A stretch of DNA of 64,000 nucleotides from Bacillota bacterium (GCA_023419605.1 JAEZXR010000105.1:62001-126000); one strand, 5' to 3'. Shown: positions 47,321 to 58,615, numbered from the stretch's first letter. The notes: generated by a model from the letters alone, not told the origin. A program made the numbers and translations.

Positions 47321-50300
47321 CATACGGAGACAGTGGAGCAAAAAACGTCGGCAGCAGTACCTGCTCCGGATGTGGCAGCCAAGCCGGCAGTACTGTCGGA
47401 AACCCCTGAATCCTATGTGACGAAGACAGAAGCAGTTCCAGTGGAGGTGAATAGAGAGGAAAAGAGTATCGGAAGGCCGTATTATTTTATACCCCTTTCG
47501 GCGAAATCAAAAGAGTCCCTCTACCAAAAATACAGGGATTTATGGGAATGGCTGCAGAAAGAGTCCGGCAGCCACTCCTTTGACGATATAGCCTATACAC
47601 TGTTGATGGGAAGAAGTCACTTTTTTGTTCGTTCTGCCTTGATTGTAACAGATGCGGCACAACTGGAAAGCAAATTGAAAGTGATTCTTGAAACAGGAAA
47701 AGCCGACGGCTTTTTTACACGGAATCCGGACGAAAGGGCTTCCAAACCCGATGCCGCACTCAAGGAGCAGGGGAATGGCCTCCTACAGGTGCTGGGGGAT
47801 GGCAAGGCAAAGGAGCATGAGTTCTACCTCCATAACCTTATGAGCATTGCCGACCTGTATGTCAAGGGATATGATTTGAACTGGAGCAGGTTGTATCCGG
47901 GAGGGAATTACCGCCGTATCTACATGCCTACCTATCCCTTTGCGATGAACCGTTACTGGGCCAGTGGCGCCGAGGATACCGGGACAGGCGGGTATACTGC
48001 CGGTGCAATCAGGGAAGAGCTTCATCCTTTGGTGGGTGTTAACAGTTCTACCTTAAAGGAACAATGCTTCACAAAAATATTCAATGGTGATGAGTCGTAT
48101 TTAAAGGACCATGTGGTGGGCAAGGATAAAATACTCCCGGGCGTAGCCTACCTTGAGATGGCCAGGGCGGCTGGCAAGCTGGCAAACCCTGAAGCAGAGG
48201 TGGTTGCCCTTCGAAATATTTCCTGGCAAAATCCCATAAGGCTTATAGGCAAGGATAGTTCCTTCACGGCGAAAATCAGCCTTTTCCCTTGCGGCGATAC
48301 AGTAGAATTTGAAGTAAGCAGCAGAGGGATGAATGACCAGAGAGTGGTGCACGGCACAGGAAGGATGAATTTCAGGAAAGAGGACGGTCAAAACAAAGAC
48401 CGGGAGATTACAAATATCGAAGAGGTCAGGGCAAGATGCACAAAAAAGGTAGCCGGAGAAGAATGCTACCGCGTGTTTGCCGAAAAAGGCCTCAACCTTG
48501 GACCTGGCTTTCAGGCAGTGAAAGAATTATACTGCGGTGAAAAGGAGGTTCTGTCCCTCATAGAGCTTCCGGGGCATCTGGAGGGCGAGTTTTCCCTGTA
48601 CGGTCTCCATCCGTCTCTGATGGATGGTGCACTGGAAACCGTTATAGGGCTTTTGGGCACGGAAGAAATGGAATCCAAGGCCCTTGCCCTGCCCTTCGAA
48701 ATGGAGAGCGTTGAAGTCTATGGGAAACTGTCCAAAAGCGTTTACTCCTATGCAAGGGAACTGGAGGGTGCAAACACCGAAAAAAATGTAAGGCATTATG
48801 ATGTAGACATCCTGGACGAGTCGGGGAATATCCTTGTCAGGATGAAAGGCTTTGGAATCCGGCCGTTTTTCCAGTTTGAAAGGCCTGTAAATACCGGATT
48901 GAAGGAAAAACTGCACTACTATGTGGCCTGGGAGGAGAATGGAACCTACGAAAACCGGGCAGATGGAGATAGTAAAAGTAAGACTAACCTTCTGGTTTTT
49001 TCGGTAAATGGTATGGATACAGACCTTGTGGAAGCATGCTATGAAAAGGCAGCAGGCAGGCCATGCCAAGCTGCTTTGGTGATGCCTGGAAACATATATA
49101 AGGCTGTTGACAGCCGTAAGTATGAAATAGACCCATCCAATCCAGAAGACTACAGGCGCTTATTGGAGGAGTTGTCTGCCGGCGAGGCTTTTCCAACAGA
49201 TATAATCCATCTCTGGTCTTACGGGAAGGGCAGCACCGATGAACAGCTTACAATGGGATACCATGCAGTATTTAACCTGAGCCGTGCATTGGCGGAATAC
49301 AAGCAGCAGGATAAATTACGCCTTATCTATACACATCCTGTAAACGGAAGGGAAGCTTTGCCGGTCCATGCTGCCATGGGAGGCTTCGCAAGAACGGCAA
49401 GGATTGAAAATTCCAAATGGGTCTATAAGGTATTGGGAATACAGTCCGCCCTGGGTGTGGAGGATACACTTGAAACCGCTTTTAAGGAGCTGGCGCCGTA
49501 CTATGATGAAGATGTGGAAGTCATTGCAGAAACAGGCAAACGGCTGGTAAAGCGGTTGAAGCCCTTCAGCATCGATGATTTGACTTCGAAGGAGGTTTTC
49601 TTTGAAGAAGGAGGAGTCTACCTCATTACCGGCGGTATTGGCGGCTTGGGGCTGATTTTTGCCAAATACATATCCCAAAGGGTTAAAGGCGCCAGGATTG
49701 TCCTTTCCGGGCGTTCACAGCCGGGAGACAAAAGGCTTCAATTGCTGCAAGCACTTGAAAGCAGTCAGGCGGAGGTTGTATACATTCAATCGGATGTTGC
49801 GGACCGGGCTTCTGTAGAGGCTCTTGCTTCGGGTATACGACAGCGCTTTGGAAGGCTGGATGGAATCCTGCATAGTGCCGGAGTGATCCGGGACGCCTAT
49901 ATTCATAAAAAGACACAGGAAGAAATAAAAGAGGTGCTGGCACCCAAAATATACGGAACTTTGAACCTGGACGAGGTTTTTAAGAATGAAAATTTGAAAT
50001 TTTTCGTGCTCTTTTCCTCCATTGCCGCACTTACGGGAAATGCGGGACAATGTGACTATTCCTATGCAAACAGCTTCATGGACTATTATGCCCTATACCG
50101 GGAAGGACTTGTACGGCAGGGGGAAAGAAAAGGAAAGGTTTTATCCATAAATTGGTCCCTTTGGCAGGAGGGAGGCATGCAGGTAGACGACAGTACCCGG
50201 ACCCTTTTTACCGATACCCTGGGCATCCAACCCCTGCGTACCGAAATAGGTCTGGATGCCTTCGAAAAAGGGCTTTCAAGCAGCTTGAACCAATTCCTGG

Positions 50301-53300
50301 TGGCGGAGGGCGAAAAAAAGAAACTGGACCTTATACTGGGCCAGGCGGTCAAGGAAAAAAAGGTGCAAGCCCAGACCGGAATCGATTCTGAAGAACTGCT
50401 GAAAAAGATACAGACAGCCCTGGTGGGTATTGTGAGCCACATTTTGAAGATCCGGGAAAATGACATCCATTTCGACCGGGAAATGAGTGAATTCGGCTTT
50501 AATTCCTTAAGCCTTACGGACTTTTCCAACGAGGTGAACAAACGTTACGGTATAAGCACGACACCGGCGGTTTTCTTTGAGCATCCCACGTTGCGCTCAT
50601 TTTCACAGCATCTTTCGGACGAATACAGGGATATCTTCATTGAATATTATTACAGCGGCAAAAGCACTCCTACTGAAGCTGCGGAGGAGGTGGCAGAGGA
50701 CCTGCCTGCCAATGAGGAAAGGGCGCCCAGGCTGCGCTTCCGGGACAATAGCCCTGGGACGGCCTACGGTTATGATCCTGCGGCCCGGTCCAACGAACCC
50801 ATTGCCATCATAGGAATGGGCGGTGTAATGCCTCTTTCGGAGGATTTGGATGAATTCTGGAGAAATATAGAGGCGGAGCGGGACCTGGTAAGTGAAGTTC
50901 CGAAGGACCGCTGGGATTGGGAAGAGGTTGACCGGCAAGCCAATATGCAGGTATCCCGCTGGGGCGGATTTATGAAGGAAGTGGATAAATTCGATGCCAT
51001 GTTTTTCGGTATTTCCCCCAGGGAAGCGGATTTGATGGACCCACAGCAAAGAATCCTTTTGGAGACTGTTTGGAAGACCATTGAGGATGCCGGCTATAAG
51101 CCTTCGGATTTGTCGGGATCAAAAACAGGTTTGTTTATCGGTGTCACTACCATGGACTATGTCGATGTGGAAAAGGAAAACAATATACAGGTAGAAGCTT
51201 ACACTACAACCGGTGCATCCCATTGTATCCTTGCAAACCGCGTGTCCTTTCTGTTGAACCTCCATGGACCCAGCGTACCTTTGGACACGGCCTGCTCCAG
51301 TTCGTTGATCGCCATCCACCAGGCCGTAGAAAGCATACGGAACGGCGATAGCGAAATGGCAATCGCCGGAGGGGTAAGCGCCCTTCTAAGCTCTCCTGTC
51401 TTTGTTTCCTTTACAAAAGCAGGGATGCTTTCGCCGGACGGAAAATGCAAAACCTTTGACAAAAGCGCAAACGGCTACGTCCGGGGAGAAGGCTGCGGTG
51501 TAATTCTGCTGAAACCGCTGAGCAAGGCGCTGGCAGACCGGGATCATATCCATGCAGTCATAAAAGGCAGTGCCGTCAATCACGGAGGCCGTGCCAACTC
51601 CCTCACGGCGCCTAATCCCAATGCCCAGGCGCAGCTTTTGGTAAAGGCCTATGAAAGGGCGGGAATCTCTCCGGATACCATCAGCTATATTGAGGCCCAC
51701 GGGACTGGCACAAACCTCGGAGATCCGGTAGAAATCAACGGACTGAAAATTGCATTTAAAGAGCTGTATAAGAAAAACAACCTGAAGCAGGCCAGAGAAA
51801 ATTACTGCGGACTGTGTTCCGTTAAAACCAATATTGGACATTTGGAGGCAGCGGCAGGCATCGCAGGTATTTTGAAGGTCCTTCTGTCCATGAAACACAG
51901 GAAGATTCCGGGCAACGTACATTTGAAGGAAGTCAACCCCTATATTGATGTAAAGGGATCGCCCTTTTACATCGTCAAGGAAACGAGGGAATGGGAATGC
52001 TTAAAGAATGATAACGGGCTCGATATACCAAGAAGGGCAGGCGTAAGCTCCTTCGGCTTCGGCGGAGCCAATTCGCACATCGTTCTTGAGGAATATAACC
52101 GGCCTGACCACAGGGATGAGGTAAAGGAAAACCAGTCTGTGCTGGTGGTGCTCTCGGCCAAAAATGCCGGTCGCCTGCGTGAAAGCGCGCGAAGGCTAAA
52201 GGAATTCATGGAAGCGGATGAGCCTGCTAAAAGGGAATTGCAGCTGGCGGACATTGCATATACGCTCCAGGTGGGACGTGAAGCTATGGAAGAGCGCCTT
52301 GCCATGGTTGCAGGCTCAAGAGAGGAAATCATCGAAAACCTGTCCCATTACCTTCATAACAAAGACAATATAAAAACGCTGTTCCATGGAAATACAGAGC
52401 AAGGCGGCAAACCGCCGGTACTGGACATGGATGGTGATGACAGGGAATATCTTACTGCCTTGATCCGAAAGCATAAGCTGGAAAAAATCGCAAGATTGTG
52501 GGTAGAAGGCGCAAAAATAGACTGGGAACTGCTGTACCAGGGCGCGAAGCCTTTCAGGGTACCACTTCCAACCTATCCTTTTGAAAGAGTCCGACACTGG
52601 ATTTCTGGTGAGAATTACAATACCAGCCAGAGGAGCCAGTACAGCTACCAGCGGGCACTCCATCCCATGATCGACTCCAATGAGTCCACCCTGGAGGAAG
52701 AAAAATTCAAAAAGACACTCCGTGTTCAGGAATTTTACCTGAAAGACCATGTGGTTGCAGGGCGGATTCTCCTGCCGGGGGTTGCTTACCTTGAAATTGC
52801 CAGGGCCGCCGGAGAGCTTGCAGGACAGAAAAAAGTATTTTCATTAAAAGACGTGATATGGGTTGCTCCTGTCAGTGTGGACAAGGAAGGAAGGGATATC
52901 CATATCGGGCTTTATCCGGGCAAAGAGACGGTGGAATATGAAGTATACAGCCTGGGTGACGGGCAGAGGCAGGTGCATTCACAGGGTACCCTTTCCTTTG
53001 GCCCGCAGCTTCGAGCTCCCAGGAAATATAATATCAGTGAGATCAAAAGCCGGTGTACCGGCAGAAAAGGCAAGGAAGAATGCTATCAGAAGGTATTTAA
53101 GACGGTGGGCTTTGATTACGGTCCTACATTCCAGGTGACCCAGGAGGCTTTTATAGGGAATAGAGAAGGACTGGCTCGATTGGAGCTGCCGCAAAGTGCT
53201 GGAGAGGGCTTTGAAAATTTTGTGCTGCACCCGTCCATCATGGATGGCGCCGTAAGGGCAGTCACCTGGATTGGAGGAAGCCTGGCTGGTCAGGATACCT

Positions 53301-56300
53301 CTCTCCGTGTGCCATTTGCACTGGGAGAACTTGAAATATTCCGTGCACCCACCCCGGTATGCTATGCATATGCCTCACCCTCCGGGGAATCGGGAGAAAA
53401 CGGAATCACAAGGTATGAGATCATCCTTTTGGATGAAGAGGGTGAAGAATTGGTATCCATGAAGGATTTTGCAGTGCGGGAATATAAAAATACCGAAGTT
53501 GCCCCAGCTGTGGGCAGCGAAGGCAAACTCCTGTACTACACTCCTTCCTGGGAAGCGGCTTTCCGGGAACATAAGGGTTCATCGGGGCAAGAAGAAGGCG
53601 GACACCTCATCGTGTTCGAATCGCCTGCCGAAAACGGCGAAACAGGCAAATACTCCGCAGACCTTGTCTCTGCCTATGAAAAGGTCGTGACGGTGGTAAA
53701 GGGTAAGGAGTTTTCAAAGCTCAGCGATACCTGCTACTCGGTCAATCCTGCCAGCCGAAAAGACTATATACGGCTTTGGGAGGAACTGACACTGACAGGC
53801 ATCAAACCCTCACGGATCCTCCATCTTTGGAATGTGGACAGCCGAAAAGAGAATGGGTATGGAAATATCCATGGAAGTGCGCTGCAGGAACACCTGAGAA
53901 CCGGTATGGAGGAAGGGGTCTATTCCCTCCTGTACCTGTTCCAGGAGGTAAGCGCTGCAAGGCTTGACAGGAAAGTGAAGTGTATTTTTGCCTTCGACGG
54001 GAGTGAAGATTCAAATCCACAATTTGCGGCAGTTTACGGCCTTGCCAGAACCATTGCTTCGTCAAACGGCAGGTTTGAGCTGGCGACAATGGAGATATGC
54101 GGGGATACGGCTGAGGGGTTGATGGAGGCTGCAAATGCGGAGCTGCATACCCAGGGGTCCATCAGCGGAATGGAAATCCGTATATCGGAGGGGAAGCGTT
54201 TTGTACGAAAAATGAAGCTTGCCGGGAATACAAAGAGTGTATCCGCTCCCCTGAAAAACCAAGGTGTATATCTGATAACAGGTGGAAATGGTGCCCTTGG
54301 TATGATACTGGCGGAATATCTTGCCCAAAAGTATTCGGCGAGGCTGGTGCTGACAGGCCGGAGATCCCAGAACGAAAGCCTGGTTGGAAAATTCAATAAA
54401 CTTAAGGATTATGGAGCACAAGTCATTTACCACCAGGGTGACATCGGGGTTCTGGAAGAAGCGGAAGGCGCGGTGAAAGCTGCCCGGGATGCGTTTGGGA
54501 AGCTGGACGGCGTATTTCACTGTGCGGGAATCGGGGATTCCACCAGCATCTTTAAGGCGACAGGCCAATCCTTTGAAAAAGCACTTGTGCCTAAAGTTTA
54601 CGGTACAGTGAGTCTGGATCGGGCCACATCGGATGAGGACCTGGATCTATTTGTAATGTTTTCCTCCATCACGGGAGAGACCGGCGACCTGGGGTCCGGA
54701 AGCTATGCGGCGGCAAACTGCTTTATGGACAGGTTCAGCAAAACCCGTGAAAATCTCCGGGCGCAAAACCGGAGGAAAGGCAGGACGGTTTCCATTAACT
54801 GGCCCTTTTGGGCGGATGGAGGATTTGAGTTCCCCAGGGAGCTTCTAGAGTATTATACCGAGTCATCCGGTTTGCGGGAAATCAATTCCGAAATCGGGCT
54901 CAAAGCATTTGAAGAACTATTGGGGATGGAGAGTTCCCAGGTTGTGGTCGCATATGGCGATCCGGTAAAAATAACCCGGTTATTCAGTGCCTATGGTGAG
55001 CCGGACGCCGGTATTTCAGATCCTGGGGGACCGGAAGCCGGGACGGCTGCGGCAGAAGGTGATGGGACTTTGCGCACGGGTATGCAGAAATATCTGAAAG
55101 AGATGTTTGCGAAAACTACCAAAATACCTGTCAGCCAGATTGGCTCCAAAGCGGAGTTTGAAAAATTCGGGATCGACTCCATCCTGATTATGGAATTGAA
55201 CAAGCAATTGGAAAAGGATTTTGGCACACTGCCAAGGACACTTTTCTTTGAATATAATAACCTGGAAGATCTAGCAGGCTATTTTGTGAAAATGCATCCG
55301 GAAAAGATAAGGTCAACGCTTGGAGTTGAAGAACAGGACTATACCCGGGAAAGGAAAGAAATCCGCCTTCAGGCATCCGGAGCAGAAACAGAGAGGATGG
55401 TGGAGGAACCTCCTGCTGCTTTGAGAACCCGGTTTGCTTCCCCTTACAGGGAAGCTCCCGACAGCTCCGGAAGGCAGGAAATCCAGGAGGACGATATCGC
55501 CATTATCGGCATCAGCGGGCGCTATCCGGGAGCGGATAACCTGGAGGAGTTCTGGGAAAATCTCAAAACCGGAAAGGACTGCATCACCGAGATACCACCA
55601 GACCGGTGGGATTACACCGGAGAGTTTGATCCGGAAAGAGGCAAGGAAGGAAAATACTATTGCAAGCATGGAGGGTTTCTCAAGGATGTGGACAAGTTTG
55701 ATGCCCCATTCTTCAATATGTCTCCAAGGGATGCAATGGGAAGTGATCCCCAGGAAAGACTGTTTTTGGAGACTGTACAGCATACCATTGAGGACGCCGG
55801 CTACAGGCGGTCGGACTTTTCAAAGGCAAAAGTAGGCGTTTATGTCGGTGTAATGTATGGACAATATAATTTATTTGGCGTTGAAGAGACACTGAAGGGC
55901 AATCCTATGGCCTTAAATTCTTTGTATGCGTCCATTGCCAACAGGGTTTCCTATTTCTTTAACCTCACAGGTCCCAGTATAGCTTTGGACAGTATGTGCT
56001 CATCGTCCCTTACCGCCCTTCACCTGGCGTGCGAATCCTTGCACAAGGGTGAAAGCGATATGGCTATAGCCGGCGGTATCAACCTCACCATCCACCCCGA
56101 CAAATACCGTTTCCTATGTTCTGTCGGGTTTATCTCCAGTGATGGAAAGTGCAGGTCCTTCGGAGAGGGCGGAGACGGTTATGTTCCCGGCGAGGGAGTA
56201 GGAGCGGTATTGTTGAAGCCTTTGAGCAAAGCAAGGAAGGATAAGGACCATATTTATGCGGTTATCAAAGCCACCGCCATCAACCACAACGGAAGAACAA

Positions 56301-58549
56301 ACGGCTATTCCGTTCCCAGTCCCAATGCACAGACTGCGCTGATGGCTGAAACCTTTGCAAAATCCGGTATAGATCCAAGGACCCTGAGTTGTATTGAAGG
56401 CCACGGTACAGGCACCGCCCTTGGAGATGCCATCGAAATCGTAGCCCTTTCAAAGGTCTTTGGAGAGTATACCGGTGACAGGCAGTTCTGTCCCATCGGC
56501 TCGGTAAAATCCAATGTAGGGCACCTGGAGTCGGCAGCCGGAATGGCGGCCCTGGCGAAAGTCCTGCTGCAAATGAAAAACAGGCAGCTTGTTCCTTCCC
56601 TTCATTCGGAGACGGTTAACGGAAATATAAACTTCAAAGACTCTCCTTTTTATATTCAGCATGAACTGAGCGAATGGAAGCGTCCCGTGACCACTGAGGA
56701 CGGTGTGAAAAAAAACCATCCGAGGCGTGCCGCCATAAGTTCCTTTGGTGCAGGCGGCTCCAATGCCCATGTAATTATAGAGGAGTTCGAAGGGATAAAG
56801 AAAGAGAAGCCTGTGAAGAGGGGTGCAAAAAAGGTTTTTGTATTGTCGTCAAAATCGGAGGAAGGGCTGCACACCTATGCGGAAAACTTTTTGGCATTTC
56901 TTGAAAAGCAGCTTTTGAAGGATGACGGAAATCTGAAGCTATTATGGGAAAAGGTAGAAAAGGATGTAACCGGAATCATTTCAGGTATTTTGAAAGTTGA
57001 CAGCACAGAAATAAATACTTCTGAGGAATTCGAGGAGTATGGCCTTGACTGGATCGGCCTTTCGTCTTTAGCGGAGGCGGTGAATCAAAAGTACGGGCTG
57101 TCGCTGCCAACGGCGCTGCCGGGGGTAAAAACCATAAAGGACTTTGTACAGAGCATGGTTGAGATGCAGTACGATACCCTGGAAGCCTATTATAATTCTG
57201 TGCCCGATGTGGAGAGATTGGATGAGACAGCGCAGGAGGGCATTGATTTTGAAGATGTAATATTTACAATGCAGGTAGGGCGCGAAGCTTTGGAGGAACG
57301 GCTTGCGGTCGTAGCCTCCAGCCTTGAAGAGCTTAAGGAAACGCTGGCGCTATATTGCCGCAGCGAAGAAGGCATACAAAATCTGTATACCGGCAGCACC
57401 CGAAGAAAAAAGGGCGATGGGGGAATACTGACTGGCATTGAGGATATGGAAGAGTATGTAAAAAAAAGTATGCTGTCCGGGGATGTGGAGCAAATAGCGA
57501 AGCTTTGGATATCGGGCGATGAGGTGGACTGGAAGCTATTATATACAGCTTCCCATCCCCGCAGGGTACCGCTCCCTGTGTATCCCTTCCAGCGCGAGAG
57601 GTATTGGGCTCCCGACCATAAAACGGAGGCCTATAGGCAGTCAGCAGCTTCAAGGCTGCCAGCGGAAGGAATTCACCCTCTTATTGACGTCAATGAGTCT
57701 ACTTTTGATGAACAATGCTTCCGAAAGGATTTGCTGCCCAAGGATATTTTCCTTGACGGTATCACGGTATCGGGAAGGAAGATGCTGCCTGTGCTGGCGT
57801 TCGTCGAAATGGCCAGGGCTGCCGGAAATCTTTCCAGCCGGCATAGATCCGTGACGACTGTCAGGGATGTGAAATGGTCAAAGCCGGATATGGAAATTAC
57901 AGAGGGAAGCGGGTTGTATATAAGCCTATACCCTGAAAACGGCAGTGCTGACTATGAGATCTGCTTGAAAAGGGAAGGGGTACCGTCCTCTATAATACTG
58001 AATCAGGGATGCCTTGAATATGGCGCGGATTTTGAAGCTGCGGTGCAGGGCATAGGCCTTGACATGAAAGAAATAAAAGCTTCCTGCAGCCATCGGATAG
58101 ATCCGATGGAATGCTATAACATACTGGAAAAGCGCGGCTTGCAGTACAGTAAAGCTTTCCGTCCGGTAAAGGAACTCAGGGGCAGTGGCAGTGAAGCGCT
58201 GGCTTTATTGGAAATTGACGAGAGTACCGGGGACCGGAAGGATATGCTTTTACATCCGGCATTACTGGAAGGAATGGTGCAGGCAGCCTTATGTTTCCTC
58301 TATGACACAGACCGGTATGAAAGTACGTATGTGCCTTACTCTCTAAAAGAATTGAAAGTAATTAAGCTGCTTCCCGGGATGTGCTATGCATATATACGGA
58401 AGAGCGGGAAGGAAAACTGCTTTGATATTAAATTCCTGGATGCAGACGGAAACCTTCTGGCGGATATAAGGGAATTCAAAATGAAGGAGTTAAGGAACCC
58501 GGCGGTAGGTTTGGAGTATGAAAAGGCAAAAGATTTTGTGCAAGCATAA
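47243..58549 (+). CDS. trans-AT PKS4 (rest of module 6, modules 7-8)
   Basis: A 3768-aa protein. Residues 1-25 are a basic, ParB-like peptide; 26-80 are disordered; about 80-240 are the post-KS linker that belongs to KS6 of PKS3. Then DH6 (His290, Asp461), KR6 (Tyr939), ACP (Ser1088, GFNSLS). Module 7: KS7 (Cys1351), DH7 (His1836, Asp2001), KR7 (Tyr2488), ACP (Ser2646). Module 8: KS8 (Cys2919 in DSMCSSS), ACP-like insert (Trp3270 for Ser), and a DH-like domain with Gly3506 for the catalytic His and Glu3676 for Asp, hence dead. There is no terminal ACP; the next protein starts with one. Modules 6 and 7 should each give an alkene. The ribosome site lies in the 3' end of the ParA gene, suggesting coupling. 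Confidence 0.95.
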   Translation: MPAKKPRIGNNPLDWIKPTHEEKYKSHTETVEQKTSAAVPAPDVAAKPAVLSETPESYVTKTEAVPVEVNREEKSIGRPYYFIPLSAKSKESLYQKYRDLWEWLQKESGSHSFDDIAYTLLMGRSHFFVRSALIVTDAAQLESKLKVILETGKADGFFTRNPDERASKPDAALKEQGNGLLQVLGDGKAKEHEFYLHNLMSIADLYVKGYDLNWSRLYPGGNYRRIYMPTYPFAMNRYWASGAEDTGTGGYTAGAIREELHPLVGVNSSTLKEQCFTKIFNGDESYLKDHVVGKDKILPGVAYLEMARAAGKLANPEAEVVALRNISWQNPIRLIGKDSSFTAKISLFPCGDTVEFEVSSRGMNDQRVVHGTGRMNFRKEDGQNKDREITNIEEVRARCTKKVAGEECYRVFAEKGLNLGPGFQAVKELYCGEKEVLSLIELPGHLEGEFSLYGLHPSLMDGALETVIGLLGTEEMESKALALPFEMESVEVYGKLSKSVYSYARELEGANTEKNVRHYDVDILDESGNILVRMKGFGIRPFFQFERPVNTGLKEKLHYYVAWEENGTYENRADGDSKSKTNLLVFSVNGMDTDLVEACYEKAAGRPCQAALVMPGNIYKAVDSRKYEIDPSNPEDYRRLLEELSAGEAFPTDIIHLWSYGKGSTDEQLTMGYHAVFNLSRALAEYKQQDKLRLIYTHPVNGREALPVHAAMGGFARTARIENSKWVYKVLGIQSALGVEDTLETAFKELAPYYDEDVEVIAETGKRLVKRLKPFSIDDLTSKEVFFEEGGVYLITGGIGGLGLIFAKYISQRVKGARIVLSGRSQPGDKRLQLLQALESSQAEVVYIQSDVADRASVEALASGIRQRFGRLDGILHSAGVIRDAYIHKKTQEEIKEVLAPKIYGTLNLDEVFKNENLKFFVLFSSIAALTGNAGQCDYSYANSFMDYYALYREGLVRQGERKGKVLSINWSLWQEGGMQVDDSTRTLFTDTLGIQPLRTEIGLDAFEKGLSSSLNQFLVAEGEKKKLDLILGQAVKEKKVQAQTGIDSEELLKKIQTALVGIVSHILKIRENDIHFDREMSEFGFNSLSLTDFSNEVNKRYGISTTPAVFFEHPTLRSFSQHLSDEYRDIFIEYYYSGKSTPTEAAEEVAEDLPANEERAPRLRFRDNSPGTAYGYDPAARSNEPIAIIGMGGVMPLSEDLDEFWRNIEAERDLVSEVPKDRWDWEEVDRQANMQVSRWGGFMKEVDKFDAMFFGISPREADLMDPQQRILLETVWKTIEDAGYKPSDLSGSKTGLFIGVTTMDYVDVEKENNIQVEAYTTTGASHCILANRVSFLLNLHGPSVPLDTACSSSLIAIHQAVESIRNGDSEMAIAGGVSALLSSPVFVSFTKAGMLSPDGKCKTFDKSANGYVRGEGCGVILLKPLSKALADRDHIHAVIKGSAVNHGGRANSLTAPNPNAQAQLLVKAYERAGISPDTISYIEAHGTGTNLGDPVEINGLKIAFKELYKKNNLKQARENYCGLCSVKTNIGHLEAAAGIAGILKVLLSMKHRKIPGNVHLKEVNPYIDVKGSPFYIVKETREWECLKNDNGLDIPRRAGVSSFGFGGANSHIVLEEYNRPDHRDEVKENQSVLVVLSAKNAGRLRESARRLKEFMEADEPAKRELQLADIAYTLQVGREAMEERLAMVAGSREEIIENLSHYLHNKDNIKTLFHGNTEQGGKPPVLDMDGDDREYLTALIRKHKLEKIARLWVEGAKIDWELLYQGAKPFRVPLPTYPFERVRHWISGENYNTSQRSQYSYQRALHPMIDSNESTLEEEKFKKTLRVQEFYLKDHVVAGRILLPGVAYLEIARAAGELAGQKKVFSLKDVIWVAPVSVDKEGRDIHIGLYPGKETVEYEVYSLGDGQRQVHSQGTLSFGPQLRAPRKYNISEIKSRCTGRKGKEECYQKVFKTVGFDYGPTFQVTQEAFIGNREGLARLELPQSAGEGFENFVLHPSIMDGAVRAVTWIGGSLAGQDTSLRVPFALGELEIFRAPTPVCYAYASPSGESGENGITRYEIILLDEEGEELVSMKDFAVREYKNTEVAPAVGSEGKLLYYTPSWEAAFREHKGSSGQEEGGHLIVFESPAENGETGKYSADLVSAYEKVVTVVKGKEFSKLSDTCYSVNPASRKDYIRLWEELTLTGIKPSRILHLWNVDSRKENGYGNIHGSALQEHLRTGMEEGVYSLLYLFQEVSAARLDRKVKCIFAFDGSEDSNPQFAAVYGLARTIASSNGRFELATMEICGDTAEGLMEAANAELHTQGSISGMEIRISEGKRFVRKMKLAGNTKSVSAPLKNQGVYLITGGNGALGMILAEYLAQKYSARLVLTGRRSQNESLVGKFNKLKDYGAQVIYHQGDIGVLEEAEGAVKAARDAFGKLDGVFHCAGIGDSTSIFKATGQSFEKALVPKVYGTVSLDRATSDEDLDLFVMFSSITGETGDLGSGSYAAANCFMDRFSKTRENLRAQNRRKGRTVSINWPFWADGGFEFPRELLEYYTESSGLREINSEIGLKAFEELLGMESSQVVVAYGDPVKITRLFSAYGEPDAGISDPGGPEAGTAAAEGDGTLRTGMQKYLKEMFAKTTKIPVSQIGSKAEFEKFGIDSILIMELNKQLEKDFGTLPRTLFFEYNNLEDLAGYFVKMHPEKIRSTLGVEEQDYTRERKEIRLQASGAETERMVEEPPAALRTRFASPYREAPDSSGRQEIQEDDIAIIGISGRYPGADNLEEFWENLKTGKDCITEIPPDRWDYTGEFDPERGKEGKYYCKHGGFLKDVDKFDAPFFNMSPRDAMGSDPQERLFLETVQHTIEDAGYRRSDFSKAKVGVYVGVMYGQYNLFGVEETLKGNPMALNSLYASIANRVSYFFNLTGPSIALDSMCSSSLTALHLACESLHKGESDMAIAGGINLTIHPDKYRFLCSVGFISSDGKCRSFGEGGDGYVPGEGVGAVLLKPLSKARKDKDHIYAVIKATAINHNGRTNGYSVPSPNAQTALMAETFAKSGIDPRTLSCIEGHGTGTALGDAIEIVALSKVFGEYTGDRQFCPIGSVKSNVGHLESAAGMAALAKVLLQMKNRQLVPSLHSETVNGNINFKDSPFYIQHELSEWKRPVTTEDGVKKNHPRRAAISSFGAGGSNAHVIIEEFEGIKKEKPVKRGAKKVFVLSSKSEEGLHTYAENFLAFLEKQLLKDDGNLKLLWEKVEKDVTGIISGILKVDSTEINTSEEFEEYGLDWIGLSSLAEAVNQKYGLSLPTALPGVKTIKDFVQSMVEMQYDTLEAYYNSVPDVERLDETAQEGIDFEDVIFTMQVGREALEERLAVVASSLEELKETLALYCRSEEGIQNLYTGSTRRKKGDGGILTGIEDMEEYVKKSMLSGDVEQIAKLWISGDEVDWKLLYTASHPRRVPLPVYPFQRERYWAPDHKTEAYRQSAASRLPAEGIHPLIDVNESTFDEQCFRKDLLPKDIFLDGITVSGRKMLPVLAFVEMARAAGNLSSRHRSVTTVRDVKWSKPDMEITEGSGLYISLYPENGSADYEICLKREGVPSSIILNQGCLEYGADFEAAVQGIGLDMKEIKASCSHRIDPMECYNILEKRGLQYSKAFRPVKELRGSGSEALALLEIDESTGDRKDMLLHPALLEGMVQAALCFLYDTDRYESTYVPYSLKELKVIKLLPGMCYAYIRKSGKENCFDIKFLDADGNLLADIREFKMKELRNPAVGLEYEKAKDFVQA
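56940..57190 (+). other. Ser-less ACP-like insert after KS8
   Basis: VEKDVTGIISGILKVDSTEI, EEYGLDWIGLSSL and IKDFVQSMVEMQYD follow the ACP pattern. Trp3270 of PKS4 replaces the Ser. It lies in the same linker position as in modules 2 and 5. Confidence 0.65.
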
Positions 58550-58615
58550 AGGTAGCAGATGCGGTCTTCCCAATAAGAATAGGATCGTTGAAAGCTTGAT
58601 GGAGGAGAGCACGGT

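Noticed and set aside
27100..55500. Repeated stretches in KS coding DNA as mobile or CRISPR-like repeats
   Set aside because: They are homologous KS and ACP domains with codon-level divergence; no regular spacers.
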